Positions 45,886-55,500 of a stretch of DNA of 64,000 bases are shown here, in pieces. Under the pieces are notes generated by a model. That model did no database searches, was not told the DNA's origin, and saw only the letters and a list, made by a program, of their open reading frames with translations. The translations under genes were made by a program, and so were the position numbers. The DNA is from Stappia taiwanensis (GTDB lineage Bacteria > Pseudomonadota > Alphaproteobacteria > Rhizobiales > Stappiaceae): positions 1-64,000 of the forward strand of contig NZ_BMCR01000005.1 in NCBI RefSeq assembly GCF_014635285.1, given 5' to 3'. Positions within the stretch are counted from its first letter, which is position 1. Each line of letters begins with the position of its first letter.

Positions 45886-47097
45886 TTAAGAAACGAAGCT
45901 TCCCGCATCAAGGAATGCCCTGAGATCGGCATGGAGCCGAGCCACCCCTTCCCGGGCTCTGGCCACTGTCGCGCGCAACTCCGTCGGATCGACCGCATTG
46001 GTCGCGACCTGATCGATCAGCCCGGCAATCTCCTCAGGTGACGTACGCCGGTCGGAGACAAGAAACGCCTCCCGATGGGTGGAGCGAAAGAACCCCTCCA
46101 CCTTGCTGTCCCACCCCAGACCGACGACGGGGACGCCCAGCGCATAAGCGGCGATACAGGCATGCAGGCGATGCGCGGCCATCGCATCGAAGCTGTCGAT
46201 TGTCGAAATCAGCTCCCGGGCGGTTTGCGGGCGAGGCGCGACCTGAACTACCCCCGAGGCCATCATCTTGCGAACGGACGGCACCGCCAGGATCGCCTCA
46301 AGAAAGGCCGCGTCCTCGCGTGCACCATTGCAAAACAGGGTGATGCACCAGCCCCGGGTCTCCAGAACCTGCATCACCTCGCAATAATCGCGAATACGCA
46401 GCATCGGAATGTCGCGCGCCGGCTTGTCCGCGTGCCGCCGCAGGATCGCCGGGCTGGTCACGCACAGCCCCGCATTGTTGCCGACACAGCGCTCCAGCGG
46501 GCGCGGCAGGTCCAGGGAACCCGCCAGCAACCCCGGGTCGGGCACCAGGTGGGGACGCTCGCCTTCGGGGAAGTGGCGCATCCAGTTTTCCCGCGCGATC
46601 TCGTCGCGGACCGAAACATGCACCAGATCCAGGTTTCGCAGCCGTCCGAACAGCGCAGCGGCCTCCGACGACCAGGTCCGGCTCACCCCCACCGCATAGA
46701 TCGCCAGGGGGCGGTTTTGTCGCTGGACACAGCCCAGCACCGCACCGACCTTGAGCGGAAAATTCAGATCGTCATCCTGAAACAGATTGCCGCCACCGAC
46801 CACCACCACGTCCGCCGATGCGATCCGGGCGCTCCACTCGGGCAACACGGCTTGAAGCCTGCGGTCCAGCACCTTGCGCACCACGAAACGGCGCACCGGC
46901 GCCGGCATCCAGCCGAGCAGCGCCAGAACGTACCCCCTCGCCCGGACGGCGGTTCCGACCTCGCTGCGCCCCGCCAGATCGACCGTCTCCACCTCCACAT
47001 CGTCGCCGCACTGGCGCAAGGCCGCCTCCAGACAGCTGGCAAGCAATCCGTCGCCAAGGTTCTCGCTATGCTTGACGTTGAACAGAACGAGCTTCAT
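45886..47097 (-). CDS. polysaccharide pyruvyl transferase family protein
   Basis: 403 residues with the layout of the polysaccharide pyruvyltransferase family: KLVLFNVKHSENLGDGLLAS at the N-terminus, DVVVVGGGNLFQDDDLNFPL, then IYAVGVSRTW and the second-domain FDAMAAHRLHACIAAYALGVPVVGLGWDSKVEGF. Family members add a ketal pyruvate to a sugar with PEP, or act on related glycans. Its ATG overlaps the stop of the Wzy-like gene (ATGA), so the two are coupled. A final acidic pyruvate group on the polysaccharide is an inference. Confidence 0.85.
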   Translation of the reverse strand: MKLVLFNVKHSENLGDGLLASCLEAALRQCGDDVEVETVDLAGRSEVGTAVRARGYVLALLGWMPAPVRRFVVRKVLDRRLQAVLPEWSARIASADVVVVGGGNLFQDDDLNFPLKVGAVLGCVQRQNRPLAIYAVGVSRTWSSEAAALFGRLRNLDLVHVSVRDEIARENWMRHFPEGERPHLVPDPGLLAGSLDLPRPLERCVGNNAGLCVTSPAILRRHADKPARDIPMLRIRDYCEVMQVLETRGWCITLFCNGAREDAAFLEAILAVPSVRKMMASGVVQVAPRPQTARELISTIDSFDAMAAHRLHACIAAYALGVPVVGLGWDSKVEGFFRSTHREAFLVSDRRTSPEEIAGLIDQVATNAVDPTELRATVARAREGVARLHADLRAFLDAGSFVS

Positions 47098-48572
47098 TCG
47101 CCGCGCCCCTCCGTTCCGCCACCGCTTGCCCAGGCCGCGCCGTTCAAGGGCACCAGAGGCGGCACCCGTGCATCAGTTTGCTGTCGTTCGGTCGCCGAGC
47201 GGGACAACGCCGCCGCCCCGCCGGCCAGGAGGTAGGGAAGCAACCCCAGATCGTAGACGGTGCCGGAAATCATCGCGGTCGTCAGGCTCGCGGCGAACCC
47301 GGCCTTCGCCGCCCGCACCGCGCGGATCGCGTCCCCCGCTCCCTGATCGGCACCAAGGACACCTGTCGGGGCCATCAGAACGGAACCAGCGAACACCGCG
47401 AACAGCAATGCCCCGGCAACCCCGATGTTGGACAGCAGCACCAGCAGAAAACTTGATGCCCGCGAGCTGCCGAGACCGGCTCCGATCCAGGAGGTATCGA
47501 GAAACGTCTGGAAGGCCGCCGCGTTCCACTGGAACCGTTCCCGCCCCGACTGGCTGTTGGCCTTGGAGAACAGGATCTCGTCCAGATACGCCTCGATCCG
47601 ATCGACGAACTGCGGCATCGCGACCATGACAACGAGCACGGCCAACAGCGCGACGATGCCCCCCATCACAAGAAAGCTCGGACGCCCGTTGCGCGGGTTG
47701 GTCAGCGAGGCGCCAAGGGACCGGACGCCCAGGAAGCCGACGACAACCACAAGCCCGGCAAGTCCCGTTGCCGAGGTGGACAAGAGCACCGCCAGGAACA
47801 GGGCGCCGGCAAGAAGCCCCACATAGGCGTTCCGCAGCCGGTCGAGCCACAGGCTGGCGACCACCGCGAACAGGGCAAGGGTATAGGACGCAAAGGCGGA
47901 GGCTTCGGAAAAGGTGCCGGAGATCCGCTTCAGCCCGCCTTTCACGGAATCGGTCAGCATCCCGTAGTTCGCCGTCCGGAAGAAATCCATCAGCCACGCG
48001 GTTCCGGAGAAGTAGGTGAGGATATCGGCCAGAGCGAAGGCCAGATCGATGGCGGCAAGCACCAGCATGGCATTGATCAGCGCGGTGACCGAACGTGTCT
48101 GCCGAAAGAAGGTGTAGCTGGCGGCAAAACACAAAAGACCGCCGATGGCATAGACCGATTGGGTGATATTGCTCGCGGTCGGCCGCAAGGGCACCATGGA
48201 TATGAAATTGCGTGAGCCGAACATGCGCGTGACCGATATGGTCTCGGTCATGCCGGCGAACAAACGCGGCAGGAAGATCCCGCTCAATACGCCGAAGACG
48301 GTGAGAAGCAAGAGCCAGAAGCCCGGCCCCGGCGGCGCGAAGGCGGAGAAGATCGGCCCCTCCCCGTAGCCCGTGTACATGCGCAGAAAGAAGAAGACGA
48401 GAAACAAGTTCGGCACCAGGATGGACGCGCCGCCCAGCGCCGGCAGGCTGATGGCCGCCGCCGTCCCGAACACCGTCGACACAGCCATGAACAGGAACAT
48501 CCAGTGTGGCCGCCGGCCCATCAGAAGCAGACCGAGTGCAAATGTCAGGATTCCCATGACTTGCAGGCTCAT
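47094..48572 (-). CDS. Wzy-like O-antigen/exopolysaccharide polymerase
   Basis: 492 residues with about 11 hydrophobic helices and a large central loop (about 250-350), the layout of O-antigen ligase/polymerase-type proteins. The residues LLSNIGVAGALLFAVFAGS and SQSGRERFQWNAAAFQTFLDTSWIGAGLG are of the Wzy_C type, where a conserved Arg/Gly-rich segment precedes the loop. GGGGAGCATC lies before the ATG. It would polymerise lipid-linked repeat units in the periplasm and matches the Wzx and Wzc-like proteins in the locus. Confidence 0.82.
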   Translation of the reverse strand: MSLQVMGILTFALGLLLMGRRPHWMFLFMAVSTVFGTAAAISLPALGGASILVPNLFLVFFFLRMYTGYGEGPIFSAFAPPGPGFWLLLLTVFGVLSGIFLPRLFAGMTETISVTRMFGSRNFISMVPLRPTASNITQSVYAIGGLLCFAASYTFFRQTRSVTALINAMLVLAAIDLAFALADILTYFSGTAWLMDFFRTANYGMLTDSVKGGLKRISGTFSEASAFASYTLALFAVVASLWLDRLRNAYVGLLAGALFLAVLLSTSATGLAGLVVVVGFLGVRSLGASLTNPRNGRPSFLVMGGIVALLAVLVVMVAMPQFVDRIEAYLDEILFSKANSQSGRERFQWNAAAFQTFLDTSWIGAGLGSSRASSFLLVLLSNIGVAGALLFAVFAGSVLMAPTGVLGADQGAGDAIRAVRAAKAGFAASLTTAMISGTVYDLGLLPYLLAGGAAALSRSATERQQTDARVPPLVPLNGAAWASGGGTEGRGE

Positions 48573-48746
48573 GCCATGATGCTCCCCGATGGACTTTCAG
48601 GATCGTAGCATGGCCACCTACAGGTGTAATTCCATCGCCCCATAAGCATTTTGAAGTAGCGGCATACCCGAATTCACGAATATGCTGAGATTTACACGGA
48701 GGAATAGAATTTGGCTTGATTTTCCACTGACATGGAAGCCGTCACC

Positions 48747-49604
48747 ATGCACAACCTCCCCCCTTCCCCCACCGCCTGCATTCGCGATGCGATTGCCGGC
48801 GCCACACTCCTGCTGGCCACCCTGTCGGCTTCCGCCAATGAGGCGGGACCAGACACCGGCGACGCGCTCGATTTCGAGCGCATGACCCTCAGTTTCGATG
48901 AGCCCTTCGACACGCTGGATGTCTCGGCCTGGGGGCCGGGCACGCGCTGGATCGCACACACGCCCTGGTCCGGAGACTTCGGCGGCGCCCGGTTTTCCAA
49001 CCCCAAGGAAGGGTTCCCGTTCACCCTGCTGAACGGTGTCTTGCGGATCGAGGCGCGGCGGACCTCGACCGGCGTCTGGGCCTCCGGCCTGCTCGCCTCG
49101 GTCGACACCAAGGGGCGCGGCTTCAAGCAGCAATACGGTTACTTCGAGATGCGGGCGCGCCTGCCCCTGGGCGATGGTGTCTGGCCGGCGTTCTGGCTGA
49201 TCGGCATCGACCGGTCGAAATACACCGCCGAGATCGATGTCCTGGAGTATTACGGTTACAAGCCGGACGGCTATTCCGCCTCCGTGCATGTCTGGCACCG
49301 GGACGGGCGGCACCACTCGGACTTCGACCGCATCAAGGTCTTTCCCGAGAACGATCCGGAGGAGTTCAACACCTACGGCGTCAAGGTCGATGCCCAGTTC
49401 ATCCGCATGTATTTCAATCGCAAGCTGATGTGGAAGACCAAGACGCCGCCGGAAGCCCGCCAGCCGATGTTCATGCTGCTGAATCTGGCGCTGAAGGAAA
49501 ACACCCGAACCTTCCCGGTGCCCAACCCGTCCTTCATGTACGTGGACTACGTCAAGGCCTTCCGCCTTGATGACCAGACCGCCCCGTTGCAGGTCAAGAA
49601 GTAG
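48747..49604 (+). CDS. secreted glycoside hydrolase family 16 (ExoK-like glycanase)
   Basis: 285 residues from the ATG at 48747, which has GGAAG 8 bases upstream; ATG 48732 is the alternative. A signal-peptide-like stretch (AIAGATLLLATLSASANEA) is followed by a GH16 beta-jelly-roll. The catalytic motif E162-I-D-V-L-E167 contains the nucleophile and acid/base Glu residues. Blocks GLLASVDTKGRGFKQQYGYFEMR and WPAFWLIGI are typical. Such glycanases trim beta-1,3/1,4 glucan-type chains, and ExoK processes succinoglycan, so it probably cuts the polymer made here. It is divergent from wzy. Confidence 0.93.
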   Translation: MHNLPPSPTACIRDAIAGATLLLATLSASANEAGPDTGDALDFERMTLSFDEPFDTLDVSAWGPGTRWIAHTPWSGDFGGARFSNPKEGFPFTLLNGVLRIEARRTSTGVWASGLLASVDTKGRGFKQQYGYFEMRARLPLGDGVWPAFWLIGIDRSKYTAEIDVLEYYGYKPDGYSASVHVWHRDGRHHSDFDRIKVFPENDPEEFNTYGVKVDAQFIRMYFNRKLMWKTKTPPEARQPMFMLLNLALKENTRTFPVPNPSFMYVDYVKAFRLDDQTAPLQVKK

Positions 49605-49627
49605 CGCCGCCTCAGCGTCACCAGCGA

Positions 49628-49651
49628 TGCCTCCCGCATTGCCGGGAGGCA
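49628..49651. terminator. hairpin between convergent GH16 and PACE genes
   Basis: A 9-base perfect stem (tgcctcccg with cgggaggca) has a 6-base loop, 24 bases after the GH16 stop and 20 bases before the end of the convergent PACE-type gene. No clear T-run follows on either strand. Confidence 0.5.
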
Positions 49652-49670
49652 GTCTGCCCGGCTGCCTGCC

Positions 49671-50111
49671 TCAGGCTGCCGGGCTTTCCGCGCGTCGAGG
49701 ATCGGGGATGGGGAAGATCAGGTCATAGGCCCAATTGAAGATGAAGGCGTAGACCAGATAGAACAGCGCGAAGAACAGATCCATCTTGAAGGCCTGAAGC
49801 AGGCTGATGTCCAGATACCAGGCAATGAACGGCATCAGCAGTGCCAGCAGCCCCGCTTCGAACAGGATGGCGTGGCCCACCCGTACCGCCAACGACTTGC
49901 GCACATCGCCTGCAATCCGCAGCATCGCGTGGTCGAACAGGAAATTGTAGACGTAGTTCCACAGCGTCGCGATGGTCGCGCTGACAAGAGCGACAAGGCC
50001 GATGGCCTCCAGCGGGACACCGAAGACCCAGCCACCCAGTGGCGCGATGGTAAACAGTCCGATGATCTCGAAGCTGAGGGCGTGACGGATCCGATCCCCG
50101 GTGGTTCGCAT
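49671..50111 (-). CDS. PACE-family (AceI-like) small multidrug efflux protein
   Basis: 146 residues with four hydrophobic helices arranged as two repeated pairs: RIRHALSFEIIGLFTIAPLG...ALVSATIATLWNYVYNFLFD, then RVGHAILFEAGLLALLMPFI...FKMDLFFALFYLVYAFIFNW. This duplicated R-x-x-H-A-x-x-F-E pattern is the bacterial transmembrane pair domain of proteobacterial antimicrobial compound efflux proteins. ATG 50111 follows AGGGGAAC; the longer frame to 50330 is not needed. It is divergent from the assembly-line genes and could be a self-resistance pump for their product, though that is inference. Confidence 0.85.
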   Translation of the reverse strand: MRTTGDRIRHALSFEIIGLFTIAPLGGWVFGVPLEAIGLVALVSATIATLWNYVYNFLFDHAMLRIAGDVRKSLAVRVGHAILFEAGLLALLMPFIAWYLDISLLQAFKMDLFFALFYLVYAFIFNWAYDLIFPIPDPRRAESPAA

Positions 50112-50351
50112 ATGGGTTCCCCTGTGTTGCTTCGGGTCGTCCCGAACGAATTGTCCCGAGCCGGGGGAGGTCGTCCTCACTTGCCGCGCCAATATAAGGT
50201 CGCGATCCGGCCATGCAAGGGCGGAGGTCGGCGAAGGGGCGTTCCGCACGTCTCCCTCTTTGCAACCATACCAACGCGGTTCGAGCGGTGGCCGCAGGTC
50301 GTCCCGAAGCGTCGGGACACGCCCTCCCATCGGCAGGACATCCTACAGGCC

Positions 50352-50382
50352 GCTAATCCTTTTGGTCGAACGACGGATTAGC
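50352..50382. promoter_or_regulatory. inverted repeat upstream of the assembly-line operon
   Basis: Arms gctaatcc (50352-50359) and ggattagc (50375-50382) are perfectly complementary across a 15-base spacer. It lies in the 484-base gap between the divergent PACE gene and the first assembly-line gene, about 210 bases before the latter. It could be an operator for a dimeric regulator or an RNA hairpin. Nothing else recognisable was seen in 50112-50595. Confidence 0.4.
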
Positions 50383-50595
50383 CAAACTCGGCCTTTCGGT
50401 CATTTCCCGCCCTTCGTCCAGCCATCGATCAACGCCGCCTACCCACGGTACATCCCTTTGATCATCTATCCATTTTTGGCCCACGTGAAAAATTGTCGGA
50501 GAGGAAAACCGCAAGTGTAGAGGGTGAGCGGCCATCTCGCTCTCTCCCTTGGCCCGCACCGACCGGTGCGGGGAAACCGGGCCCGGAGCATGGAT

Positions 50596-52530
50596 ATGAA
50601 CCGCAAGGATCCCCTCACGGCGCAGCACGATCCGTTTTGCGTACCGCGTTCAAATCACATGGTTGCGTATGACCGCAACCGCAGTCTTCAGGACGTCTTT
50701 CACCAACACGCCCGCGCGCAGCCCGACCGCGTCGCCCTGACCTTCGGCGACCGGCCCTACGGTTACCACGAGGCCGACCGTCTCTCCTCCGCCCTCGCCC
50801 ACCGGCTGCTGGAGCTCGGGGTGCGCAAGGGCGACGTGGTCGGCCTGTTCCTTCCCCGGTCCGCGGAAACGGTGATCGCCATGCTGGCGATCCTGAAGGC
50901 CGGAGCCGCCTACACCCCGATCGACCCGGTCTATCCGGCTGAGCATCTGGACTATGTGATCGGCGATTGCGCGCCGAAGGTGATCTTCACCACCGCCACG
51001 GATCACGCGAAGCTTGCGGCCATTGCCAGTGTTCGCGGCAAGATCGTCGAACTCGGCAACGCGCTGCGCCAGATCGAGGACCGCGACATTGAACCACCCT
51101 CTGTGCCCGTCGGCGGCGGCGACATGGCCTACGTCATGTACACCTCCGGCTCCACCGGCCGGCCCAAGGGGGTGATGATCCCGCACCGGGCCATTGCCGA
51201 CCTGGCGCTTGAGCAAAGCTACGTCAATGTCGGTCCGGGCGATGTCGTCCTCAATGCGGCGACCATCTCCTTCGACGGCGCCACCATGGAGATCTGGTGC
51301 GCGCTGCTGAACGGCAGCACCCTCGCAGGCTTGCCCGACCCCACCTTCTCCGTTTCCCGGCTGTGCGACGTCATCCGCCGGGAAAACGTGAACTTCGTCG
51401 TCCTGACGACAGGTCTTTTCAACCTGTTCGCCGATTCCGTCGACGGGTCGATGCCGAGCCTGACGCACGTTCTGTTTGGCGGCGAGGTCGCCTCGGCGAC
51501 CCATATCCGCAAGTTCCACCGGATCTATCCGCACTGCCGCGTCACCAACGGCTACGGCCCGACCGAAGCCACCACCATGGTCACCTGCTTTTCGCCGCCG
51601 CCCGACTTCGCCGGCACGGATGTGCCGATCGGCAAGGCTATTGCCCGCACCGGAATTCACATCATTGGCGAAGGCAACCGGGAACTGTCCGATGGCGAGG
51701 TCGGTGAGCTTGCCATTTCCGGCGACTGTCTCGCTCTCGGCTATTTCAAACGACCCGACCTGACCGATGAGAAGTTCAGGACGGTCGAGACCCGGCAGGG
51801 GCCGCGCCGCTGCTATCTGACCGGCGACCTCGCCCGGGTCGAACCCGATGGCACGATCACGTTCAAGGGGCGTGCCGACCGCCAGGTCAAGATCGACGGC
51901 AAGCGGATCGAACTGGACGAGATCGAAGCGGCCCTGCGGCGGGATCCGGAGATCGACGATGCCATCGTCTCCTGCCAGGCGACGCCGACCTCGAAACGGA
52001 TCGTCGCCTATCTGAAGCCACGGGACGCCGGCACGTCGCATCCGGCATTCGCCAGCGCGGCCCTGACCCGGCTGCGCGCAGCGGTGCCCGCCTTCATGGT
52101 GCCCAGCGCCGCAGTCGCCGTTGACGCCTTTCCCATGACCCAGGCGGGCAAGGTCGATCGGGCAAGGCTTGCCCCCATTTCCTTGCAGGATGATGCACCG
52201 GCCTCGCCGAGGGCGTCCTCCCGCAGCCCCATCGAGGCAACGATTGCCCGCCTCTGGTCCGATGTCCTTGGCCGTGACGCGATCCCGTTGGATCGTAATT
52301 TCTTCGATCTTGGCGGCACCTCGCTGCAGTTGATGCGGGTGCATGTCGGGCTGGAGGGCGCGCTTCAGCGCAGCGTCGATGTGATGGCCCTGTTCACGCA
52401 TCCGACCATTCGCGGCCTCGCGAATTTTCTTGAAGGCAGGGGACCGGTCGCCCGTTCGGCCATGACCGCAACGCACCGCGCCGCCATCCGCCGCCAGTCC
52501 CTTTCGCAGATCAGCAGGAACAGGTCATGA
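50596..52530 (+). CDS. stand-alone NRPS loading module, A-PCP
   Basis: 644 residues. The adenylation domain spans about 15-500, with A3 YVMYTSGSTGRPKGVMIPH, A5 NGYGPTEATT, A7 CYLTGDLA, A8 GRADRQVKIDGKRIELDEIE and A10 QAGKVDRARL. The Asp of FDGATMEIW and the Lys of A10, which bind the amino acid, are present, so the substrate is probably an alpha-amino acid; my hand-read code is D-G-M-L-L-G-G-T-M-K, which I cannot assign. The carrier domain has S576 in FFDLGGTSLQL. Start 50596 has GGAG 7 bases away; 50590 and a GTG at 50524 are alternatives. The stop overlaps the next ATG. Confidence 0.9.
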   Translation: MNRKDPLTAQHDPFCVPRSNHMVAYDRNRSLQDVFHQHARAQPDRVALTFGDRPYGYHEADRLSSALAHRLLELGVRKGDVVGLFLPRSAETVIAMLAILKAGAAYTPIDPVYPAEHLDYVIGDCAPKVIFTTATDHAKLAAIASVRGKIVELGNALRQIEDRDIEPPSVPVGGGDMAYVMYTSGSTGRPKGVMIPHRAIADLALEQSYVNVGPGDVVLNAATISFDGATMEIWCALLNGSTLAGLPDPTFSVSRLCDVIRRENVNFVVLTTGLFNLFADSVDGSMPSLTHVLFGGEVASATHIRKFHRIYPHCRVTNGYGPTEATTMVTCFSPPPDFAGTDVPIGKAIARTGIHIIGEGNRELSDGEVGELAISGDCLALGYFKRPDLTDEKFRTVETRQGPRRCYLTGDLARVEPDGTITFKGRADRQVKIDGKRIELDEIEAALRRDPEIDDAIVSCQATPTSKRIVAYLKPRDAGTSHPAFASAALTRLRAAVPAFMVPSAAVAVDAFPMTQAGKVDRARLAPISLQDDAPASPRASSRSPIEATIARLWSDVLGRDAIPLDRNFFDLGGTSLQLMRVHVGLEGALQRSVDVMALFTHPTIRGLANFLEGRGPVARSAMTATHRAAIRRQSLSQISRNRS

Positions 52531-55500
52531 CCGAAACCACCGGACGGGACAGGTCCCCGCAAGTCGGCGATGCGCTTGCAGGAACAGGCGCCATCGCCAT
52601 CGTCGGCATGTCGGGGCGCTTCCCCGATGCGCCTTCGGTCGATGATCTGTGGCGGATGGTCCGCGACGGACGCCACGCCTTCGCGCCCCTCACCCCGGCA
52701 GAGATCGAGGACGCCTTTACCGATGAGGAGCGGGCATCGCCCGACTATGTGGCAGCCCGACCGCATCTTGAGGGAATCGAGGAGTTCGACGCCGAGTTCT
52801 TCGGCATGTTTCCCCGCGAGGCCTCCTTTACCGATCCTCAGCACCGCATCTTTCTGGAGATCTGCTGGGAAGCTCTGGAGGGGGCCGGCTGCGATCCCAA
52901 GACCTATCCCGGCCTGATCGGGGTTTTCGCCGGTGCCTCGATGCCCACCTACCTGTTGAACAATGTGTTGTCCGACCGGGCAAAGGTCGAAGACTTCACA
53001 TCCAACTATCAGATCGGCTGTTTCAATCAGTCGATGGGCGGCCTGCCGGACGCACTCGCCACCCGGGTCGCCTACAAGCTCGACCTGCGCGGCCCCGCCG
53101 TCACCATGTTGTCGGCCTGCTCCACCTCGCTGGTCGCGGTCACCCAGGCCTGTCGGCAGTTGCAGGCCTATGGCTGTGACATGGCGCTTGCCGGCGGCGT
53201 GTCGATCACCATCCCCCAGCGGCGCGGCTACATCTATCAGGAAGGCGGCATGGCCTCCGCCGACGGCGTCTGTCGGCCGTTCGACGCCGATGCCTCCGGC
53301 ACGGTCTTCGCCAGCGGCGCCGGCGTGGTGCTGCTCAAGCGCTATGACGATGCGGTGGCCGAGGGCGACCGGATCTTCGCGGTCATTCGCGGCTGCGGCC
53401 TCAACAACGACGGCGCCGACAAGATTGGCTTCACCGCGCCCAGCATCCAGGGCCAAGCGGATGCCATCGCCATGGCGCTCGCGGAGGCGGAGTGCGACCC
53501 GGCCTCGGTCGCCTATGTGGAATGCCACGGCACCGCGACCCCCTTGGGCGACCCCATCGAATTCAACGGCCTCAACACGGTCTTTTCCGACCCTGAGCTG
53601 CCACGCGGAAACTGCGCCCTCGGCTCGCTCAAGAGCAATACCGGGCACATGGACTGCGCCGCCGGCGTCTCCAGCCTGATCAAGGCGGCACTCGCCCTCC
53701 ATCACCGCACCCTGCCGCCCATGGCCAACTACGCGGCCCCCAATCCGCGCATTGCTCTAGATGACAGCCCGTTCCGCATCCTGACCGAAGCGGAACCCTG
53801 GCCGGACAGCGGCTGCCCACGCCGGGCCGGCGTCAGCTCCTTTGGCGTCGGCGGCACCAACGCCCATGTGGTGCTGGAAGAAGCGCCGGCGGTCTCCGCA
53901 CCGGCCCTTGACGAGGACGGTTCCCGTCCGCTGATCCTGCCGCTGTCCGCTCGCACCCCGGAAGCGCTTGAGGCGATGCGCCACCGGCTGGCGGAGCATC
54001 TGCGCGCCCAGCCTGAGTTGCCTCTCTCGCAGGTCGCCCGCACCCTCCAGAGCGGCCGCCGCGCCTTCGCCCGGCGCACCGCCATCGTCGCCTCCTCCAC
54101 CGAACAGGCGGTCGAGCGCCTCTCCGCCGCCCGGGTGGAGGTCACCGCCGCCGAGGACAGCCCGCCTCCGGTCGTTTTCATGTTCCCCGGCCAGGGCGCC
54201 CAATATGTGGGCATGGCCGCCGCCCTTTATGCCTGCGAACCGGTGTTCGCTCTTTGGATCGACCGGGGCGCGGAGCTCTTGAAGCCCTCGCTCGGGCTCG
54301 ATCTGCGCGATTACCTCTGCCACACCGGCCCCGTGCCCGAAGCGATGGCCGAGACCCAGCGGGAAACCCGCATCGCCCAGCCCTGCCTCTACATCATCGA
54401 GCATGCGCTGGCACAGCTCTGGATGAGCCGGAAGTGTCGGCCCGATGCGATGATCGGCCATAGCGTCGGCGAGTTCGTCGCCGCGACCCTCGCCAATGTG
54501 ATCGGCTTCGAGGACGGGCTGGCCCTTGTCGCCGCACGCGGCCGTCTGATGCAGGACCTGCCCCAGGGCGCCATGGTGTCGGTGCGCGCCGCTGCCGATG
54601 TCATCGCCCCGCATCTGCGGGACGGTGTGGAAATCGCGGCAATCAACGCCCCAACGCTCAACGTCATCTCCGGCACCTTCGAAGCAATCGACGCCACCTG
54701 CGCCGCGCTGGAAAAGGCGGAGATCGCCTTCAGCCGCCTGCACACCTCCCATGCCTTCCATTCGGCGATGATGGACGGCGCCGCCGAGGCCCTGCGCGCG
54801 GAAACCGCCAAGGTCACCTACGGCACCGCGACGATCCCCTACATTTCCTGCGTCACCGGCACCTGGCAGACGGACGAACAGGGCGCCTCGCCCGACTACT
54901 GGGCGCGCCATTGCCGCGACGCGGTGCGGTTCGCCGACGGGCTTTCCACCTTGTGCGCCGACCGCAAGCCGGTGCTGATCGAGGTCGGTCCCGGACGGAC
55001 CCTGTCGGTCTTCGCCGCCCAGACCGTTGCCCGCACGGATCTGGCCGCCGTTGTCCAGTCGCTGCCCGAGCATGACCGGGCGGCAGAGGCCGCCGAAACC
55101 CTCGCCCAGGCCCACGGCAAGCTCTGGGCGGCCGGCTGCACCCTGCCCTTTCCGGAGCTGCCGGCCGGCACCGGCAAGACCTGGCTGCCGACCTACCCGT
55201 TCCAGCGCCAGCGTCACTGGATCGACGCCCCCGCCCCGACCCGGCGGGCCGGCGATGGGTCTGCCACTGCCACCGCCATCCCGGCCCCGACCATGCCGGA
55301 CGGCGCAGCGGATGCGGCTGCGACCGCATCGGTAAACATACTGCCCGATCAGGGAGTTGCCTTCATGAGTGGAATCGATACTTCAGCCGCCGACCGCATT
55401 CCCGGCCTTGAGACGACCCTGCTGGAATTGCTGACGGACATGTCCGGCGAGGACCTCGGACCCGAGGACCGGACCGCAAGCTTTCTCGAACTCGGCTTTG

